DNA of 64,000 nucleotides, from NCBI RefSeq assembly GCF_008370045.1, contig NZ_VOBN01000011.1:124001-188000 (forward strand), in the 5' to 3' direction. Below are positions 60,426 to 64,000 of this stretch, one piece after another. Position 1 is the first letter of the stretch, and every line of letters begins with the position of its first letter. The stretch is from Pseudomonas sp. ANT_J12. GTDB taxonomy: Bacteria; Pseudomonadota; Gammaproteobacteria; Pseudomonadales; Pseudomonadaceae. The position numbers were made by a program, and so were the translations under genes. The notes below the pieces were generated by a model, which was not told the origin of the DNA, ran no database searches, and was given only the letters and a program-made list of their open reading frames with translations.

Positions 60426-61184
60426 GCCGGTGATCCAGGTAGGGAGTCGTAATAGACGTCGAAAGCGGGAGCGGAACAGCGTGTGCTGAATTAGAGCACT
60501 GATTAAGTCACTTGGCTTCTATGACAGACCGCGAGCCTGTTCATTACCAAAGCAGATTTGAGGAGTTACCGTACTCAGCGAAACCTCCAAAGCCGGTGAT
60601 CCTCGTCATTTTCGGGCAGGGCGTATCAGCTTTGTTGCGAGGGTTTGGAGTTGACTGGTTGGATGTCATCAAGCTCTTCCCTGGGACGTGACCGCGCATC
60701 TGCTCTTGGGCAGATAGAATTGCGGGGGAGGTCGCTGCCTCTATCCCGCGCCATCTGCCCAGATTTGCATGACCTGCGAGTAACGAAACCCTTTGAAAGT
60801 CTCCAATTTTGTGCAAAAGCTATAAGTCGTTCTGAATAGACATTTTATTTCCGAGCTTGAAGGTGTTTGTACAATTTCAGTTTTTGTACAGTTTTTGCGA
60901 GCGATTTTTCGTTGCTTCACAATTAACTTTCCCAAGAGCAGGGGGTGTGAGCCGTGCTGGCGCCGGTCTGATCGACGCAATACACAACGAACGGGCGTTC
61001 GATTATCTTTGACTTTGTGGCCATTGGGTCACAGAAACTTCCTGGAGTCATCATCTGTACGGGAAGAATCTTGGCTCAATGACTGATCCGGTGATACGCC
61101 TGCCTCCATTGTGGGTGCCTTCCATTTCATACTTCCCTTCACTCCACTCGATAATCAACAGACACTGCTGATCGATATGGTCGA
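60426..61184. other. Long gap with a TGTACA repeat pair
   Basis: About 760 bases with no gene that I can support. At 60868-60890 lies TGTACA-N11-TGTACA in a T-rich promoter-like stretch. Light-responsive LitR/CarH-type regulators use TGTACA-like repeat boxes (from memory, about N12), so this could be such a site or a promoter for an unannotated RNA. The rest is featureless. Confidence 0.4.
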
Positions 61185-61652
61185 TCAGGGTAGCCCTTGA
61201 TTTGGACTCCTTAGCGCGAACATGCCGGCGATGATACGGGCATCCAAGAGAGCGTGATGTGGAAGCGGTACCCCATCGTTTATAACCCTCAAAGTGTTAG
61301 CATCAACAGGGTGATTTCGGACATTTCTTGGCCATTTCCCATCGTCATACGCTAGTTCACAGAAAAGCTCCCAGTCGTACTGTGGGGCGTCTGTGACAAT
61401 CTCCAGGGCTTCGTCGAACGACGTGAGGAACTCGAACAGTGCTGACCTTGCGCCAATGATGGGTAGTGCATAGCTTCCGCCCCAGAGCTGCGGAAGGACG
61501 ATCTTGATTACGAAGTCGCTGCAGTCTGCTTCTCGCCATGTGTCGATCAATTCCGCGTAGAATTCGCGTCCATCCTCGGCCACCAACGCCAGCGAAATAA
61601 GCTTTGCTGCCGCCGAGAGCTGAGTAAGTTCGCAATCAAGAAAGAGCCGCAT
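61185..61652 (-). CDS. DEDDh 3'-5' exonuclease-like protein
   Basis: 155 aa, a minimal RNase H-fold exonuclease. Acidic motif I FLDCELTQL (D-x-E), motif II in DAPQYDWELFCEL (D) and motif III PHHALLDARIIAGMFAL (H-x4-D) are in place. The size is close to stand-alone exoribonuclease-like proteins found on mobile DNA and in Pseudomonas islands. Substrate unknown. The start is the ATG at 61652. Confidence 0.75.
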   Translation of the reverse strand: MRLFLDCELTQLSAAAKLISLALVAEDGREFYAELIDTWREADCSDFVIKIVLPQLWGGSYALPIIGARSALFEFLTSFDEALEIVTDAPQYDWELFCELAYDDGKWPRNVRNHPVDANTLRVINDGVPLPHHALLDARIIAGMFALRSPNQGLP

Positions 61653-61690
61653 GGCGTTAGAACTCCGTAATGACTAGGGGTTGCCTGGAT

Positions 61691-61867
61691 ATGTCGCAGG
61701 AAGCTCTGCTGTGGGAGATGGCCCTTGAGCATTTTGGCTCAGACGGGCTGCTCAAAGTGGTAGCAGAGATGTGGGGTAGCGTAGCCCCTCCGTCTAGACC
61801 AGTCGTTGAACACTTGTCCACCGATAGGGTGAGTCAGGAAGCCCTGAATATACTGAAAATTACCTAA
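61691..61867 (+). CDS. Small hypothetical protein
   Basis: 58 aa, ATG at 61691 preceded by a weak GGGG. Helical N-terminus (SQEALLWEMALEHFGSDGLLKVVAEMW) and a C-terminal VSQEALNILKIT. Not recognised; divergent from the exonuclease gene. It may be real because it ends just before the IS3-type fragment without overlap. Confidence 0.4.
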   Translation: MSQEALLWEMALEHFGSDGLLKVVAEMWGSVAPPSRPVVEHLSTDRVSQEALNILKIT

Positions 61868-61955
61868 GAGCGATTGGGCGCTTTCGGATCGTGAACGAGC
61901 CCCATGAAAGACAGGACACCGTTTCCCCCTTACGATAAGGGATAGGCAAACGGTT

Positions 61956-62868
61956 ATGCTTATCACTAACAGCAACGATAAGAATGGAGAGCTTTTGGGT
62001 CAGGAGCGGCGACGCCGCTGGAGCCCGGAGCAAAAACTGGCCATGGTTCGCGAGAGCCTTGAGCCCGGGCAAAGCGTTTCGGTGGTGGCTCGGCGTAACG
62101 GCATCAATGCCAACCAGTTGTTCCTGTGGCGCAAGATGTACCAGGACGGCAGCCTGTCGGCGGTCAGTGCTGGCGAGGCCGTGGTGCCTGCTTCCGTGCT
62201 GAGCGGCGCTCAAGCAGATCCGTGAACTGCAACGGATGCTGTGCAAGAAAACGATGGAAGCAGAAATCCTTAAAGAGGCCGTGGAGATCGCCCGGCCGCG
62301 AAAATGGATTGCGCACTCACCCTTGTTGCCGGGGGACGACCAGTGAAGCTGGTCAGTGAATGTCTCGGTGTGGCGCGCTCGCAATTAACGGTTCGAATCA
62401 AGCAATCGGTATCGCCCAAAGTACGGCGCCGCAGGCCTGTGGACGATGCTCATCTGGTGGTTGAAATCCAGCAACAGGTCAGCGAACTGCCCAGCTATGG
62501 ATACAGTCGCGTCTGGGGACTGCTGCGTCGTGCACGTGAAAAGCGGTCGCTGCCCGCGATCAACGTGAAACGGGTTTACCGGGTCATGCGTGATCACAAT
62601 CTGCTGCTTGAACGCCGGATCAAACAGCCCGGCGTGCCGCGTCGGCACGAAGGCTGTATTGCCGTGAAAACCAGCGATACACGTTGGTGCTCGGACGGCT
62701 TTGAGTTCCGCTGCGAGGACGGCGCCAAACTGAGCGTCACCTTCGCCCTGGACTGCTGTGATCGCGAGGCCATCGGCTGGGTCGCGAGCCCGACGGGGTA
62801 CAGCGGTGATGATATCCGCGACTTGATGCTGGAAAGCGTGGAAAAGCGTTTTGGTGACCAGCTACCTA
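61956..62868 (+). mobile_element. IS3-family (IS2-like) element, degenerate and truncated
   Basis: OrfA begins at 61956 (ERRRRWSPEQKLAMVRESLEPGQSVSVVARRNGINANQLFLWRK) but shifts frame near 62205: the frame stops at 62223 while the coding sequence continues in the next frame as LKQIRELQRMLCKKTMEAEILKEAVEIA to a stop at 62342. OrfB starts with GTG at 62343 (VKLVSECLGVARSQLTVRIKQ) and carries the first catalytic Asp (WCSDGFEF), but homology ends about 62868 (EKRFGDQLP), so the second Asp and Glu are missing. It cannot transpose on its own. The 220 bases after it hold nothing I recognise. Confidence 0.8.
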
Positions 62869-63085
62869 CTGCCTGTTGTGGTCACTACGCTACATCAAGT
62901 TAATGATGCAGTGGAAAGCCTAGAATGCTTGCGTGGGATCTTAAATCGCCCAGTGTGCAAAGTGGGGAGCGGTGTTCATCTTCCTAATTTCGGAAGCAAC
63001 CCTGGCGGGCGTTTGGTTCGTCTACAAGCACTGCTAAATAGCATCCTCAGTCTCCTCTCGGTGCCGATGATTACAGGATGAAAAT

Positions 63086-64000
63086 ATGAGTAGCGGATGT
63101 TCAAGTATCAAAGCTGAGCCTCTTCCTATTCCGCGCACGATCTGGGCGTTGGGCTTTGTCAGCCTGTTTATGGATCTATCGTCTGAGTTGGTACACAGCT
63201 TACTTCCCGTGTTTTTGGTCACCACATTAGGTGCGAGTGCATTGACTGTTGGGGTAATCGAGGGGATCGCCGAGTCGACCGCCATGCTCGTCAAGATATT
63301 CTCTGGCGCCATCAGCGACTTTATTGGTCGGCGCAAAGGGCTTCTGTTGCTTGGGTATGGTTTGGCTGCCCTGACCAAGCCGCTTTTTCCTCTGGCCCAC
63401 TCAGTTGAAGTGGTCTTCACAGCACGCTTTCTGGATCGTATCGGCAAAGGCATTCGTGGTGCACCGCGAGATGCCCTCGTCGCAGATGTTTCGCCACCAG
63501 AGATCCGTGGGGCCTGCTTTGGGTTGCGTCAATCGATGGATACCGTCGGGGCCGTTCTTGGCCCTGCTCTGGCCATCTTGCTGATGTTGTGGCTCGCAGA
63601 TATACAGCTTGTACTGTGGGTTGCAGTGATTCCGGCAGCTATAGCGGTGGCTCTCATTGTCACCGGAGTAAAAGAGCCCATACACGACTCCGGAGAACAC
63701 AAATTTCGATCTCCAATTCATTGGAGAGTCCTTCACGACTTCTCCGTTGGGTATTGGTGGGTTGTCGTCGTGGGCGGGGTGTTTACGCTTGCCCGGTTTA
63801 GTGAAGCGTTTCTGGTATTACGGGCGCAACAGTTAGGCTTGTCAGTTACCTGGATTCCGTTGGTGATGGTAGTAATGGCACTTTTCTATACGTTGTCCGC
63901 TTACCCTGCCGGTTGGCTATCTGATCGTATCAGTCGCACGAAACTGCTCTGTGTGGGTATGGGATTACTCGTCTTAGCGGATCTGGTGCTTGCTCAGTCC
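63086..64000 (+). CDS. MFS transporter, 3' end outside window
   Basis: Open from ATG 63086 to the window edge (305 codons shown). Membrane helices with MFS landmarks: FVSLFMDLSSELVHSLLPVFLVTTLG, the A-like motif GAISDFIGRRKGLLLLGYGL between helices 2 and 3, FTARFLDRIGKGIRGAPRDALVADV and GLRQSMDTVGAVLGPALAILL. AGGA eight bases upstream supports the start. The exporter subgroup is similar to proteins seen in metal or drug resistance islands, but the substrate is not predictable. Confidence 0.85.
   Translation, partial: MSSGCSSIKAEPLPIPRTIWALGFVSLFMDLSSELVHSLLPVFLVTTLGASALTVGVIEGIAESTAMLVKIFSGAISDFIGRRKGLLLLGYGLAALTKPLFPLAHSVEVVFTARFLDRIGKGIRGAPRDALVADVSPPEIRGACFGLRQSMDTVGAVLGPALAILLMLWLADIQLVLWVAVIPAAIAVALIVTGVKEPIHDSGEHKFRSPIHWRVLHDFSVGYWWVVVVGGVFTLARFSEAFLVLRAQQLGLSVTWIPLVMVVMALFYTLSAYPAGWLSDRISRTKLLCVGMGLLVLADLVLAQS

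Noticed and set aside
60544..60816. 90-codon minus-strand frame in the long gap
   Set aside because: No ribosome site and no domain; composition like other non-coding Pseudomonas sequence.

Overview
The window looks like chromosomal DNA of a Pseudomonas, probably of the fluorescens/putida lineage. The basis is recognition rather than a search: several MvaT/H-NS-type proteins (a family typical of Pseudomonas), a short LOV photoreceptor of the P. putida SB type, a DUF6957-type protein, and moderately high GC with typical Pseudomonas codon use outside the islands. No rRNA, tRNA or CRISPR array was seen.

Layout. (1) 1-8.4 kb: a PotE-type antiporter (minus strand), a P-loop nucleotide-kinase-like gene, a YkgJ cysteine-cluster protein, a YeeE/YedE permease, a complete IS1182-type insertion sequence, an M24 peptidase and a frameshifted lipoprotein gene next to a block of short tandem repeats. 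(2) 8.4-31.2 kb: a stress and low-oxygen metabolism region. It has a hybrid histidine kinase that carries its own LuxR-type DNA-binding domain, oleate hydratase, small lipoproteins, a VIT-family protein, a triple-BON protein, a semialdehyde dehydrogenase, an alcohol dehydrogenase, Nnr, phosphoketolase, acetate kinase, a GNAT protein and an FNR-like regulator. An arginine decarboxylase, an ornithine decarboxylase and a second PotE antiporter follow. A 15-bp motif (TAGGTAGTTTCCGAG) occurs three times here in promoter-like positions. (3) 31.5-37.4 kb: an AT-rich five-gene Tn7-like transposition operon: unknown protein, TnsB-like DDE transposase, TnsC-like ATPase, a second ATPase without the Walker A lysine, and TniQ. 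(4) 37.4-47 kb: accessory DNA with four MvaT-family loci (two complete, one N-terminal half only, one C-terminal half only), an XRE-like regulator, Pseudomonas orphan genes, a metallophosphoesterase, IS66 remnants, a DUF6392-type protein and a histidine-kinase remnant. (5) 47-52.9 kb: an MXKDX-repeat protein, a molybdopterin oxidoreductase with its cytochrome b, a patatin, a CHAD protein, small genes and an HDOD pseudogene. (6) 52.9-61.7 kb: a signalling block with a CHASE-PAS hybrid kinase, a REC-GGDEF protein, a short LOV protein, an RsbRD-type kinase and a DEDDh exonuclease. (7) 61.9-64 kb: a truncated IS3-family element and an MFS transporter that runs off the window.

How the genes may work together. 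Region 2 reads as a survival module for acid, oxygen limitation and membrane stress. The two decarboxylases consume protons and the antiporter exchanges product for substrate. Phosphoketolase plus acetate kinase would give ATP through acetyl phosphate, but this phosphoketolase lacks about 73 conserved residues in frame and is probably inactive. The FNR-like regulator has lost the N-terminal cysteine cluster, so it should not sense oxygen as FNR/Anr does.

The most unusual items are the Tn7-like operon with a pseudo-ATPase partner, the MvaT half-protein set beside it, the kinase fused to its own DNA-binding domain next to a repeated promoter motif, and the deleted phosphoketolase. Functions are assigned from motifs and remembered family sequences only; no database search was run.
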